A DNA stretch of 10,061 nt from an uncultured Collinsella sp. (GTDB lineage Bacteria; Actinomycetota; Coriobacteriia; Coriobacteriales; Coriobacteriaceae), in NCBI GenBank assembly GCA_900544385.1, contig UQVD01000072.1, forward strand, positions 1 through 10,061, in the 5' to 3' direction. The position numbers and the translations under genes are program-made. Positions 1 to 6,439 of this stretch are shown in pieces. Below the pieces are notes generated by a model. It made no database searches. It was not told the DNA's origin and saw only the letters and a list, made by a program, of their open reading frames with translations. How positions within the stretch are numbered: the first letter of the stretch is position 1; each line of letters opens with the position of its first letter.

Positions 1-48
1 CGAGATACTGATCGGTCTCGTGGGCTCGGAGATGTGTATAAGAGACAG
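1..48 (+). other. Nextera/Tn5 sequencing adapter (not genomic)
   Basis: The first 48 bases are library construction sequence. They read as the end of the Illumina P7 primer (CGAGAT), an 8-base index (ACTGATCG), the Nextera read-2 segment GTCTCGTGGGCTCGG, and the 19-base Tn5 mosaic end AGATGTGTATAAGAGACAG (30..48). Genomic sequence begins at base 49. An in-frame GTG at 20 makes the adapter translate as MGSEMCIRDS and fuse to the first gene, so any protein with that N-terminus is an artefact. Confidence 0.98.
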
Positions 49-985
49 CTATGCGGATGCCGATACCACGCAGGTGACGCCGCGTCTTCGCTCTCAATCA
101 CAGCCGTATGGCCAGCGCTCTTCGGCTCCGCGTTCGGGCCAGCGTGGCTATCAAGGCCGCGGTGAACTTGCGCCCCGCTCGGGTCAGCGCAGCCTTCAGG
201 GCCAGGGTGGCTATCGCGGCCGTTCCGATAGCAATCGTGGTCGTATGCCTCAGGGAGGCGGCCGCAGCAGTTCCGGTCGTGGACGCGGCAGATCCCGTAC
301 TCCTCAAAACAACGGGCTCGATCCGCGTATCGTCTACGCCGGCATCGGTGCCGTTGCGCTGCTGTTGATTGTGCTCATCGTGGTGCTTCTGCGCGGCTGC
401 GCATCTTCGGCGCCCGAGACCACGCCCGAGACGCCCACTGCTACCAAGACGACGACCAAGAAGTCTTCTAAGAAGACCGAAACGGTCGACGAGGACGATG
501 ACACCGATGAGGCGACGGATGAGTCGACTGATTCGGACGCCACCAAGACGACGGCCAAGAAGGAAGAGAACGAGGTCACGAAGGTCAAAGTCTCCGTTGC
601 CAAGGGAAAGACCGCGTGGATTGAGGTCAAGGTTGACGGCAAGTCGGTCTATGGCGCCCAGGCGACTGGCCCCTTTGAGCAGGAGTACACGCCCGAGTCT
701 TCGATCGAGATCACCACGTCCAAGCCTTCCGATGTCACCGTTACCAAGAACGGTGAAAAGGTTCGTTACGATACCAAGACCTCGGGCGTGGCGCGTGTGA
801 CGATCACCGTTCCCAAGAAGGAGACGTCTGATTCCGAGAATGGTGAAAGTTCTGATGGTACCGACACCACCGATGGTACCGATACCACCGACGGTACCGA
901 TGCCCAGTCCACGGATGGCGCCGATACCGCAGCTGACGGTCAGACACCCACCGATTCTACCGACAATTCGTACGATAGCTACTAG
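49..985 (+). CDS. RodZ-like membrane protein with DUF4115 domain (5' end missing)
   Basis: This is the C-terminal 311 residues of a bitopic membrane protein; the start lies outside the insert. Residue numbers count from the codon at 50. Residues 1-90 are a basic Arg/Gly/Ser/Gln-rich stretch with two APRSGQR copies and several RGR motifs. Residues 94-116 form one strongly hydrophobic membrane helix. A Thr/Lys then Asp/Glu-rich linker follows to about 176. Residues about 178-255 look like the RodZ C-terminal beta domain (DUF4115), with AWIEVKVDG and VTVTKNGEKV strands. The tail (260-311) is Asp/Thr-rich, with an 18-base repeat at 854..907. RodZ proteins carry a cytoplasmic helix-turn-helix that binds MreB and helps set cell shape; that domain would be upstream and cannot be seen. 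Location near pgsA matches rodZ (ymfM) in B. subtilis. The family call is fairly sure; a shape role is inference. Confidence 0.8.
854..907 (+). repeat. 18-bp tandem repeat in the rodZ-like tail
   Basis: Units at 854-871 and 872-889 follow GAYGGTACCGAYACCACC and differ at one base. A third, decaying unit occupies 890-907. They encode DGTDTT-type hexapeptides in the extracytoplasmic acidic tail. The copy number probably varies between strains by slippage. Confidence 0.85.
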
Positions 986-1011
986 GCCGCTCGTACGCGA
1001 AAGGAAACATC

Positions 1012-1509
1012 ATGGCTAAAGATTCCAGCTTCGACGTCGTGTCCGAGGTCAACATGCAAGAGGTCGACAACGCCTTCCAGCAGACCACGCGCGAGATTTC
1101 CCAGCGCTATGACCTTAAGGATTCCGGCGCCACGATCGAGCTTTCGAAGGGCGACAAGCTCTTTACGATCAACGCCCCGGCCGACTTTGTCTCCAAACAG
1201 ATTGTCGACGTGCTGAGCTCCAAGCTCATCAAGCGCGACATCGACCTCAAGGCTGTCTCGTGGGATGCTCCGCAGGCGGCATCGGGCGGCACCGTGCGCG
1301 TGCTCGGCCATATCGTCGAGGGTATCGACCAGGCGACCGCCAAGAAGATCAACAAGGACATCAAGGATCAAAAGCTCAAGGTCAAGGTGACCATCGAGGC
1401 CGACAAGCTGCGTGTTTCCTCTGCTTCGAAGGACGCGTTGCAGACCGTGATTCAGTTCCTGCGCGACCAGGACTACGGCCAGCCGCTGCAGTTCACCAAC
1501 TACCGCTAA
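1012..1509 (+). CDS. yajQ: YajQ-family nucleotide-binding protein
   Basis: A 165-residue protein matching the YajQ (UPF0234) family over its whole usual length of about 160-165. It has the family N-terminus FDVVSEVNMQEVDNAF, then REISQRYDLKDS, and ends in DQDYGQPLQFTNYR, close to the conserved family C-terminus. YajQ has two ferredoxin-like half-domains. Proteobacterial members bind nucleotides, and some bind cyclic di-GMP and act with a transcription regulator; the role in Actinobacteria is not established. The ATG at 1012 follows a GAAAGGA ribosome site at 998-1004. It lies 26 bases after the rodZ-like gene and 27 before rimO, so it is probably in the same transcript. It is probably a soluble cytoplasmic protein. 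Confidence 0.93.
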   Translation: MAKDSSFDVVSEVNMQEVDNAFQQTTREISQRYDLKDSGATIELSKGDKLFTINAPADFVSKQIVDVLSSKLIKRDIDLKAVSWDAPQAASGGTVRVLGHIVEGIDQATAKKINKDIKDQKLKVKVTIEADKLRVSSASKDALQTVIQFLRDQDYGQPLQFTNYR

Positions 1510-1536
1510 TATCAATCGAAAGGACCGCTCTCCAAC

Positions 1537-2886
1537 ATGGATACACCGTTGGGCTCCGTGCTCTACATCACCCTCGGGTGCGCTAAGAACGAGGTTGACA
1601 CCGACCGCATGCGTTCTCTTTTGACCGCCGCGGGCTACGAGGAGGCATTCGACCCGCAGGATGCCGATATCGCCATCGTCAATACTTGCTCGTTCCTCGC
1701 CTCCGCAACGTCCGAGAGCATCGAGACCACGCTCGAGCTCGCCAACGAGGTTCAGGACGGCGTTCGTTCTTGCCCCATCGTCATGTGCGGCTGCGTGCCG
1801 TCGCGCTATGGCGATGACCTGCCTGACGAGCTGCCCGAGGTCGCTGCCTTTGTGAAGGCCGACGAGGAAGATGGCATCGTGGCGGTCATCGATGGCGTGC
1901 TGGGTGTCGAGCGTGAGATTGCAGCCTATATCCCGCAGGTCAAACGTACCGTCGAGGGTGCTGTCGCCTACGTCAAGATTTCCGATGGCTGCAACCGCTT
2001 CTGCAGCTTCTGCATGATCCCGTATATCCGCGGTCGTTACCACTCGCGCAATGCCGAGAGCATCATCTCCGAGGTACGCGACCTGGTCGCCGGTGGCGTC
2101 CGCGAGATCGTTCTGATCGGTCAGGACACGGGCATCTGGGGTACCGACTTCGCCGACGAGGACCTCGCCGAGGGCGCGCCGCGCAATCTGGCGCAGCTGC
2201 TGCAGGCCGTTGCTGAGGCGGTGCGTCCTCATAACGTGTGGATCCGCGTGCTCTATCTGCAGCCCGAGGGCATGACTGACGAACTCATCGAGACGATTCG
2301 CGATACGCCCGAGGTGCTGCCCTATATCGATATCCCCGTGCAGCACTGCGACGCGCGCATTCTCAAGGCCATGCGTCGCTCCGGTTCGCGCCAGGAGCTC
2401 GAGGATCTGTTCCGCGACCTTCGCGAGCGCATCCCCGGCATCGTGATTCGTTCCACGGCCATGGTCGGTTTCCCGACCGAGACCGACGACGAGTTCCGCG
2501 ACCTTATCGACTTTATGGACACCGTCGGCTTTGACTACACGAGTGTCTTTGCATACTCGCAGGAGGAGGGCAGCCTGGCCGCCAAGATGGACGGACAGGT
2601 CGACGAAGAGGTCAAGCTCGAGCGCGCCCAGGAGGCCATGGACCTGGCCGAGTCGCTCGGTTTTGCCGCCACTGCCGCACATGTGGGCGAGCGCGCCCAG
2701 GTGATCGTCGACGGTATCGAAGAGACCGAGGATGGCGCCGAGTTGATCGGCCATGCCTGGTTCCAGGCGCCCGATTCCGATGGCGCGGTGCATCTGGACG
2801 CCAGCGAGGCGTCCGTGGGCGATATTCTGACCGTCGAGTTTACCGATAGCTTCTGCTATGAGCTTATCGGTCATGTTGTGGAGTAG
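1537..2886 (+). CDS. rimO: Ribosomal protein S12 methylthiotransferase RimO
   Basis: This 449-residue radical-SAM enzyme adds a methylthio group to the beta-carbon of a conserved Asp in ribosomal protein S12, using S-adenosylmethionine and two iron-sulfur clusters. The N-terminal UPF0004 domain has its three cluster cysteines at C15 (LGCAKNEVD), C51 (NTCSFL) and C86 (CGCVPSRY). The radical-SAM motif CNRFCSFC supplies C152, C156 and C159, followed by MIPYIRGRYHSR. A TRAM domain occupies roughly 385-449. The LGCAKNEVD signature and SDGCN context favour RimO over its paralogue MiaB, which is also in this window. The start at 1537 follows GAAAGGA (1518-1524). The stop is 9 bases before pgsA, indicating an operon. 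All catalytic residues are present and the length is normal. Confidence 0.95.
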   Translation: MDTPLGSVLYITLGCAKNEVDTDRMRSLLTAAGYEEAFDPQDADIAIVNTCSFLASATSESIETTLELANEVQDGVRSCPIVMCGCVPSRYGDDLPDELPEVAAFVKADEEDGIVAVIDGVLGVEREIAAYIPQVKRTVEGAVAYVKISDGCNRFCSFCMIPYIRGRYHSRNAESIISEVRDLVAGGVREIVLIGQDTGIWGTDFADEDLAEGAPRNLAQLLQAVAEAVRPHNVWIRVLYLQPEGMTDELIETIRDTPEVLPYIDIPVQHCDARILKAMRRSGSRQELEDLFRDLRERIPGIVIRSTAMVGFPTETDDEFRDLIDFMDTVGFDYTSVFAYSQEEGSLAAKMDGQVDEEVKLERAQEAMDLAESLGFAATAAHVGERAQVIVDGIEETEDGAELIGHAWFQAPDSDGAVHLDASEASVGDILTVEFTDSFCYELIGHVVE

Positions 2887-2895
2887 GAGAGCGTC

Positions 2896-3534
2896 GTGGC
2901 TAACGAGAGCAATAAGGAACTGACGAGTGTCTGGACGCCCGCCAACATCGTGACGTGCGTTCGCATCGTCTTTATCCCGGTGTTCATGATCGTGTCGGCG
3001 CTTTCTCACACGAGTGTTGCCGGTACGGATTGGAGCACCTTCGACGGCCCGCTCGCCGCCGCTGCCTTCATTCTGTATGTGATCCTGTCGTGCACCGATA
3101 AGGTCGACGGTTATCTGGCGCGTTCGCGCAACGAGATCACCGACTTCGGTAAATTCTTGGACCCCATCGCCGATAAGCTGCTCGTGTTCTCGGCCCTGCT
3201 GCTGTTCTTGGATTTTGGCGCGGTGACCGTGTGGTCCGTGTTCATTATCCTGTTCCGCGAGCTGCTGGTGAGCGCCCTTCGCATGGTCGCGAGTGCGGCC
3301 GGTGTGGTCGTTGCGGCCGATAAGCTCGGCAAGTACAAGACGGCAACCACGATGGTCTCCATTTGCGGTTACCTGTGCGTTTTTGCTATGGCCGGCTTGC
3401 ACCTTGGCCCGGTGGCGCTGACGCTCGGCATCTACTCGGTGTCGCGCTTCCTGTACGCCGTTGCCGTTGTCCTGACCGTTATCTCGGGCGCCCAGTACTT
3501 CTGGAACTGCCGCAAGATCGTCTTTTCGGTCTAG
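2896..3534 (+). CDS. pgsA: CDP-diacylglycerol--glycerol-3-phosphate 3-phosphatidyltransferase
   Basis: A 212-residue multi-pass membrane enzyme of the CDP-alcohol phosphatidyltransferase family. It carries the full DG-x2-AR-x8-G-x3-D-x3-D signature, at D71-G72, A75-R76, G85, D89 and D93, preceded by D68; these aspartates bind the metal and CDP. PgsA joins CDP-diacylglycerol and glycerol-3-phosphate to make phosphatidylglycerol phosphate, the committed step to phosphatidylglycerol and cardiolipin. Hydrophobic segments lie at about 15-35, 53-67, 95-115 and in the C-terminal third. The start is a GTG at 2896 with AGGAGA at 2885-2890, whose first bases belong to the rimO stop region, so translation is probably coupled. 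Other family members use inositol phosphate or serine; its place next to cinA-recA, as in B. subtilis, supports pgsA. Confidence 0.92.
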   Translation: MANESNKELTSVWTPANIVTCVRIVFIPVFMIVSALSHTSVAGTDWSTFDGPLAAAAFILYVILSCTDKVDGYLARSRNEITDFGKFLDPIADKLLVFSALLLFLDFGAVTVWSVFIILFRELLVSALRMVASAAGVVVAADKLGKYKTATTMVSICGYLCVFAMAGLHLGPVALTLGIYSVSRFLYAVAVVLTVISGAQYFWNCRKIVFSV

Positions 3535-3546
3535 GTCCTGGTGGGT

Positions 3547-4077
3547 ATGACGGACTCTTTTGAGCAGATTTCCGCACATAACGAGGAGCTGGCGCGTGAT
3601 ATTGTCGAGCGCGCGAGCGCTCGGGGCGTGACGGTTTCGACGGCTGAGTCGCTGACGGCGGGTATGATCGCCTCGACGATTGCCGATATCCCGGGCGCCT
3701 CGGCGGTGCTGCGTGGCGGTGCGGTGACCTATTGCGATGAGATTAAGCATCGTGTTCTTGGTGTTGAGCAGGAGACGCTCGACCGCTATACCGCAGTGTC
3801 GCATCAGACCGCGCGCGAGATGGCGGTGGGTTCGCTGGAGCTGTACCAGAGCGATATTGCAGTGAGCGCAACGGGTTATGCCGGCCCCGGCGGTGGCACT
3901 GAGGACGATCCGGCGGGCACTTTCTATATTGGCTGGGCGCATCGTTCCGCCGATGGGGGCGTGCCGGTCGTGGACTCTGTGCGCTGCCACTATGAGGGCG
4001 ACCGTTCGTGTGTTCGTGCCCATGCGGTCGCGGAGGCATTGGGGCGCATTGCCCTTGTGCTCAACTCTATGGAATAG
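3547..4077 (+). CDS. CinA C-terminal domain protein, probable NMN amidohydrolase (PncC type)
   Basis: A 176-residue protein consisting only of the CinA C-terminal domain. Key blocks are STAESLTAG (31-39), where the family has TAESCTGG, then GGAVTYCDEIKHRVLGV, and ATGYAGPGGGTEDDPAGTFYIGW. PncC enzymes of this family deamidate nicotinamide mononucleotide to nicotinic acid mononucleotide in pyridine-nucleotide recycling. The MoeA-like N-terminal domain of full-length CinA (about 410 residues in B. subtilis) is absent, so a competence role should not be assumed. The start is uncertain. The ATG at 3547 was chosen; a GTG six bases upstream at 3541 is in frame and has an AGG at 3533-3535 at better spacing. 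It begins 12 bases after the pgsA stop and is the last gene before a terminator-like hairpin. Confidence 0.88.
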   Translation: MTDSFEQISAHNEELARDIVERASARGVTVSTAESLTAGMIASTIADIPGASAVLRGGAVTYCDEIKHRVLGVEQETLDRYTAVSHQTAREMAVGSLELYQSDIAVSATGYAGPGGGTEDDPAGTFYIGWAHRSADGGVPVVDSVRCHYEGDRSCVRAHAVAEALGRIALVLNSME

Positions 4078-4084
4078 ACATGTT

Positions 4085-4108
4085 TTAAGGGGCCTTCGAG
4101 CCCCTTAA
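4085..4108 (+). terminator. Hairpin after cinA, possible terminator
   Basis: A perfect 9-bp stem pairs TTAAGGGGC (4085-4093) with GCCCCTTAA (4100-4108) around a 6-base loop. It lies 8 bases after the cinA stop. The following bases, TTGTGG, are only weakly T-rich, so factor-independent termination may be incomplete. Its position, between an operon end and a strong new promoter, fits a terminator. Confidence 0.65.
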
Positions 4109-4183
4109 TTGTGGAGATAGGGACCTCTGACAAATTTAGCGTTTGTGCTGGTTGTAGATGTATTTTTGCCTGCCTTGTTCATA

Positions 4184-4245
4184 TTTGGTCCTTTGTGGTC
4201 AAGTATTTGGTCAGTGTTTGGTCGGCGTTTGGTTGGGTTTTGGAA
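4184..4245 (+). repeat. Helically phased TTTGGTC array upstream of the recA promoter
   Basis: Six heptamers related to TTTGGTC start at 4184, 4194, 4206, 4217, 4228 and 4239, spaced 10, 12, 11, 11 and 11 bases. Copies at 4184, 4206 and 4217 are exact. The others are TGTGGTC, TTTGGTT and TTTGGAA. A more degenerate CTTGTTC lies at 4174. The array ends 31 bases before the recA -35 box. The 11-base period would put all copies on one face of the helix, as for a cooperatively bound protein or phased T-tract bending. The rest of this 226-bp intergenic region (4109..4183) holds nothing else I can recognise. Confidence 0.75.
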
Positions 4246-4275
4246 AGACCGCCTGCATATGATTGGCCTGAACGG

Positions 4276-4304
4276 TTGACCACGAACAGCCGTTCGTTTA
4301 TTAT
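4276..4304 (+). promoter_or_regulatory. recA promoter (sigma-70 type)
   Basis: The -35 box is TTGACC at 4276-4281 and the -10 box is TATTAT at 4299-4304, with an ideal 17-base spacer. Transcription should start near 4311, giving a leader of about 24 bases ahead of the recA ATG. It is the best promoter in this intergenic region and carries the SOS box in its spacer. Confidence 0.85.
4283..4296. promoter_or_regulatory. LexA-type SOS box in the recA promoter
   Basis: CGAACAGCCGTTCG is a perfect CGAAC-N4-GTTCG dyad, the form of LexA site known from Gram-positive bacteria such as Bacillus and mycobacteria. It lies wholly inside the spacer between -35 and -10, so bound LexA would block RNA polymerase. 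This predicts DNA-damage induction of recA and, by co-transcription, recX. Confidence 0.88.
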
Positions 4305-4318
4305 CGATGCAGGTTGTT

Positions 4319-4328
4319 AAGAGGAGGG
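4319..4328 (+). promoter_or_regulatory. recA ribosome binding site (sets the start)
   Basis: AAGAGGAGGG is a near-perfect Shine-Dalgarno sequence 6 bases before the ATG at 4335. It rules out the in-frame TTG at 4314, which lies upstream of it and within a few bases of the predicted transcription start. Confidence 0.9.
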
Positions 4329-4334
4329 CTATTC

Positions 4335-5483
4335 ATGGCCAAGAATTCAGGTCCCGTACGTACCGTTCATGCTCGCACGACGGGTAAAGAGCGCGATGAG
4401 ATGATCGCCACCACCAAGGCCGAGATCGAGAAGAAATTCGGCCAGGGTTCCATCATGAGGTACGGCGACGGTGGCCCCGAGCTCGAGGTCGAGGCCATTC
4501 CCACGGGCGCCCTGGCCCTCGATGCCGCGCTGGGTATCGGCGGCGTGCCGCGCGGCCGTATCGTCGAGATTTACGGTCCTGAGTCCTCCGGTAAGACGAC
4601 GCTTTCGCTCGAGATCCTGGCCGAGGCCCAGGCAATGGGTGGCGTTGTGGCATTTATCGATGCCGAGCACGCGCTTGATCCCACGTATGCCGCGCGCATT
4701 GGCGTGGATATCGACGAGGTACTGATTTCCCAGCCCGATACGGGTGAGCAGGCGCTCGAGATTGTTGACATGCTCGTGCGTTCCGGCGCCATCGATGCTA
4801 TCGTCGTCGACTCCGTCGCCGCGCTGACCCCGCGTGCCGAGATCGAGGGAGAAATCGGCGACACTACGGTCGGTCTTCAGGCTCGCCTGATGAGCCAGGC
4901 GCTCCGCAAGCTCGCCGGCTCGCTGTCCAAGTCCAACACGACGTGCATCTTCATTAACCAGCTGCGTGAGAAGATCGGCGTCATGTTCGGCAACCCCGAG
5001 ACCACGACGGGCGGCCGCGCCCTTAAGTTCTTCTCTTCGGTGCGTATCGACATTCGCCGCATCGACAGCATTAAGCTTAAGGACGAGGTTATCGGTAACC
5101 GCGTGCGCGCCAAGGTCGTTAAGAACAAGGTGGCAGCTCCGTTCCGTTCTGCTGAGTTCGACATCATGTACGGTACGGGCATCTCTAAGGAGGGCTCGAT
5201 TCTGGACATGGCTGTCGAGTGCGGCATTTGCAAGAAGATGGGCTCCTGGTTTGCCTATGGCGAGGATAAGCTCGGCAACGGTCGCGAGGCCGCCAAGGCG
5301 TTCCTGCGCGAACACCCCGATTGTGCCGACGAGATTGAGCATAAGGTCCGCCTTGCCTGTGGACTTGAGTTTGATGACGATGCTCCGTCCGAGGTCGAGC
5401 TGACCGATCAGCCTGCGCCTGAGGAGTTTGACGAGCTTTACGCCATCGATGGTTCCGCCATGCTCGATGATGACGACGAGTAG
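4335..5483 (+). CDS. recA: Recombinase RecA
   Basis: This 382-residue protein is a complete RecA, the ATP-dependent strand-exchange protein that forms filaments on single-stranded DNA and triggers LexA self-cleavage in the SOS response. Walker A is GPESSGKT (81-88), the catalytic glutamate is E111 in DAEHALDP, and Walker B is AIVVDS (155-160). Further motifs are INQLREKIG and the DNA-binding loop-2 region PETTTGGRAL, just after 220. The C-terminus (about 345-382) is strongly acidic and ends in DDDDE, as is common for RecA, where such tails restrain activity. N-terminal residues 1-30 are somewhat longer than in E. coli RecA. The start at 4335 is fixed by the ribosome site. It is transcribed from its own SOS-boxed promoter and followed 11 bases later by recX. 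No intein or frame break is present. Confidence 0.98.
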   Translation: MAKNSGPVRTVHARTTGKERDEMIATTKAEIEKKFGQGSIMRYGDGGPELEVEAIPTGALALDAALGIGGVPRGRIVEIYGPESSGKTTLSLEILAEAQAMGGVVAFIDAEHALDPTYAARIGVDIDEVLISQPDTGEQALEIVDMLVRSGAIDAIVVDSVAALTPRAEIEGEIGDTTVGLQARLMSQALRKLAGSLSKSNTTCIFINQLREKIGVMFGNPETTTGGRALKFFSSVRIDIRRIDSIKLKDEVIGNRVRAKVVKNKVAAPFRSAEFDIMYGTGISKEGSILDMAVECGICKKMGSWFAYGEDKLGNGREAAKAFLREHPDCADEIEHKVRLACGLEFDDDAPSEVELTDQPAPEEFDELYAIDGSAMLDDDDE

Positions 5484-5494
5484 CGGTTACGCTC

Positions 5495-6187
5495 ATGTCG
5501 TATACGGTGACCGAGGCCACGGTCGTCTTTCCCGATAAGAAGGCGGCCTCCTCGTTCTCGAGCGGGTATGCGTCCAAAAAGCCTTGCGCACATATCGATT
5601 GTGAGCTTGAGGGCGGTTTTGAGCGGTCCATTTGGATTCCCGTGCGGGTCGCGCGGCTGTATGTCAAAAACCGCCCCGATCTTCCCTGTGATTGGGACAA
5701 CTTCCGTGAGGCGGTGCAGCTCATTGAGCGTAAATGTGCACTTACCATGGTGACCGAGATGTTATCGCGCCGCGACCATGCGACGGGTGAGGTCCGTGAC
5801 AAGCTGGCTCGCTACGGCTTTCACCAGCCTGCGATCGATTTCGCCGTCGAGCGCGCCACCGAGTATCGTTTTTTAGACGAGAGCCGCTTTTGCTCGTACT
5901 TTATCGAGGAGCGCAAGCGGCGCGGTTGGGGACAGCGCAAAATCGAGACCGAGCTCAAGCGCCGTCATGTCGTGCTCGATGACATTCCCGGTTATCCCGA
6001 GGATTATTTTGCCGTCGAAGACGATTTGGCGCGTGCGTCAGCCCTGCTCGCCAAGCGGCGTGTTCCAGAGACGCGCGAATTCGAAAAACTGGTTCGGTTT
6101 TTGATGGGCAAGGGCTTCTCGTATCACGTCGCCGCCGATGCCGTTAAGGCACGTCTCGATGCCGAACGCGAGGAATGTGCGGTTTAG
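5495..6187 (+). CDS. recX: RecA regulatory protein RecX
   Basis: A 230-residue RecX-family protein. RecX binds RecA filaments and inhibits or remodels them. The conserved part is made of three-helix repeats: LSRRDHATGEVRDKLARYGF with AIDFAVERATEYRFLDESRF, then IEERKRRGWGQRKIETELKRR, and a C-terminal repeat with VRFLMGKGFSYHVAADAV. An N-terminal part of about 80 residues (with FERSIWIPVRVARLYV) precedes the helical repeats. Length is between the E. coli (166) and B. subtilis (264) proteins. There is no clear Shine-Dalgarno site before ATG 5495, 11 bases after the recA stop, so translation probably depends on coupling to recA and would keep RecX well below RecA level. It is likely co-induced by DNA damage. 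Confidence 0.9.
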   Translation: MSYTVTEATVVFPDKKAASSFSSGYASKKPCAHIDCELEGGFERSIWIPVRVARLYVKNRPDLPCDWDNFREAVQLIERKCALTMVTEMLSRRDHATGEVRDKLARYGFHQPAIDFAVERATEYRFLDESRFCSYFIEERKRRGWGQRKIETELKRRHVVLDDIPGYPEDYFAVEDDLARASALLAKRRVPETREFEKLVRFLMGKGFSYHVAADAVKARLDAEREECAV

Positions 6188-6201
6188 GCGTATGTGTTTT
6201 G

Positions 6202-6251
6202 TGGCCCTGCCGTTCACCGTGTTTTAGCCGCCGTGCCGGGGCCATTTATTT
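6202..6251 (+). terminator. Imperfect terminator after recX
   Basis: TGGCCCTG (6202-6209) pairs with CGGGGCCA (6237-6244), one G-T wobble included, and is followed directly by TTTATTT. The loop of 27 bases is large, so the structure is plausible but not strong. It lies between the recX stop and the rny promoter, whose -35 box overlaps the end of the T-run. Confidence 0.5.
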
Positions 6252-6278
6252 GACAGTTGTTGTGGTTCAACGTACGAT
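6250..6278 (+). promoter_or_regulatory. rny promoter (sigma-70 type)
   Basis: A consensus -35 TTGACA (6250-6255) and a -10 TACGAT (6273-6278) are separated by 17 bases. The expected start near 6285 gives a leader of about 160 nt. It is the strongest promoter match in the window and separates rny from the SOS-regulated recA-recX unit. Confidence 0.85.
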
Positions 6279-6289
6279 AAACACTGTCA
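6251..6289. promoter_or_regulatory. Inverted repeat TGACAGT/ACTGTCA spanning the rny promoter
   Basis: Perfect 7-bp inverted half-sites lie at 6251-6257 (inside -35) and 6283-6289 (at the predicted transcription start), 32 bases apart, about three helical turns. This fits a pair of repressor half-sites occluding the promoter. The half-site inside -35 partly reflects the TTGACA consensus, so chance is possible. Confidence 0.4.
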
Positions 6290-6302
6290 TTTGCTTTGTG
6301 AT

Positions 6303-6398
6303 ATGTGCTCATCTGTGATGAGTTTGTTTATATGTTTATCTGTATCCGACCCGCATAAGCTGCGCCCATATTACTCAAATGTCGCGAGCCGTTCGTAA
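6303..6398 (+). CDS. Possible 31-residue leader ORF upstream of rny
   Basis: An ATG about 18 bases after the predicted transcription start opens a 31-codon frame that stops with TAA at 6396-6398. The stop falls exactly in the tetraloop of the leader hairpin, so a ribosome finishing this ORF would unwind the 5' arm. The peptide begins MCSSVMSLF and has 8 Ser and 2 Cys. There is no Shine-Dalgarno site and no homologue I recognise. A chance ORF is quite possible; it is listed because of where its stop falls. Confidence 0.25.
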   Translation: MCSSVMSLFICLSVSDPHKLRPYYSNVASRS

Positions 6399-6417
6399 GG
6401 ACGGTTCGCTTTGTTGT
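6384..6417 (+). terminator. Hairpin in the rny leader, attenuator-like
   Basis: GCGAGCCGTTC (6384-6394) pairs with GGACGGTTCGC (6399-6409), an 11-bp stem with two G-T wobbles and a GNRA-type GTAA tetraloop. TTTGTTGT follows, a broken T-run. It sits about 35 bases before the rny start and 100 after the predicted transcription start. It may act as an attenuator, an RNA-stability element or an RNase Y target; the sequence does not decide between these. Confidence 0.55.
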
Positions 6418-6431
6418 GTAACGAATCCATA

Positions 6432-6439
6432 AAAAGGAG
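6432..6439 (+). promoter_or_regulatory. rny ribosome binding site (sets the start)
   Basis: AAAAGGAG lies 5 bases before the ATG at 6445. The in-frame GTG at 6439 overlaps this site and so cannot be the real start. Confidence 0.9.

Noticed and set aside
30..48. Inverted 19-bp Tn5 ends at both edges suggesting a transposon
   Set aside because: They belong to the library adapters, index included, and enclose ordinary chromosomal genes with no transposase.
383..402. Cys after the membrane helix of the rodZ-like protein as a lipobox
   Set aside because: The preceding residues are LLRGC with Arg at -2, and the helix is internal, more than 90 residues into the fragment, so it does not fit a lipoprotein signal.
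982..4023. A 1,013-codon open frame on the - strand spanning yajQ to cinA
   Set aside because: It is antisense to four well-supported genes. Its composition (rich in His, Arg, Asp, Gly) is what GC-rich codon bias yields in a shadow frame, and it has no recognisable domain.
4184..4245. Heptamer array as a CRISPR or iteron origin
   Set aside because: The period is far too short for CRISPR. No rep or dnaA gene, DnaA boxes or AT-rich unwinding element accompany it, and the location is a recA promoter region.
4111..4320. A 69-codon + strand ORF in the cinA-recA gap
   Set aside because: It runs through the heptamer array, the recA promoter and the SOS box, has no ribosome site, and its composition follows the repeats.
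4347..5342. A 331-codon - strand frame inside recA, and a 372-codon one at 7018..8136 inside rny
   Set aside because: Both are shadows of strongly conserved genes on the + strand, with no ribosome site or domain evidence.
6308..6322. CTCATC-TGT-GATGAG hairpin followed by TTTGTTT as a terminator in the rny leader
   Set aside because: The stem has only 6 pairs, half of them A-T, with a 3-base loop. It would be weak and lies just after the predicted transcription start.
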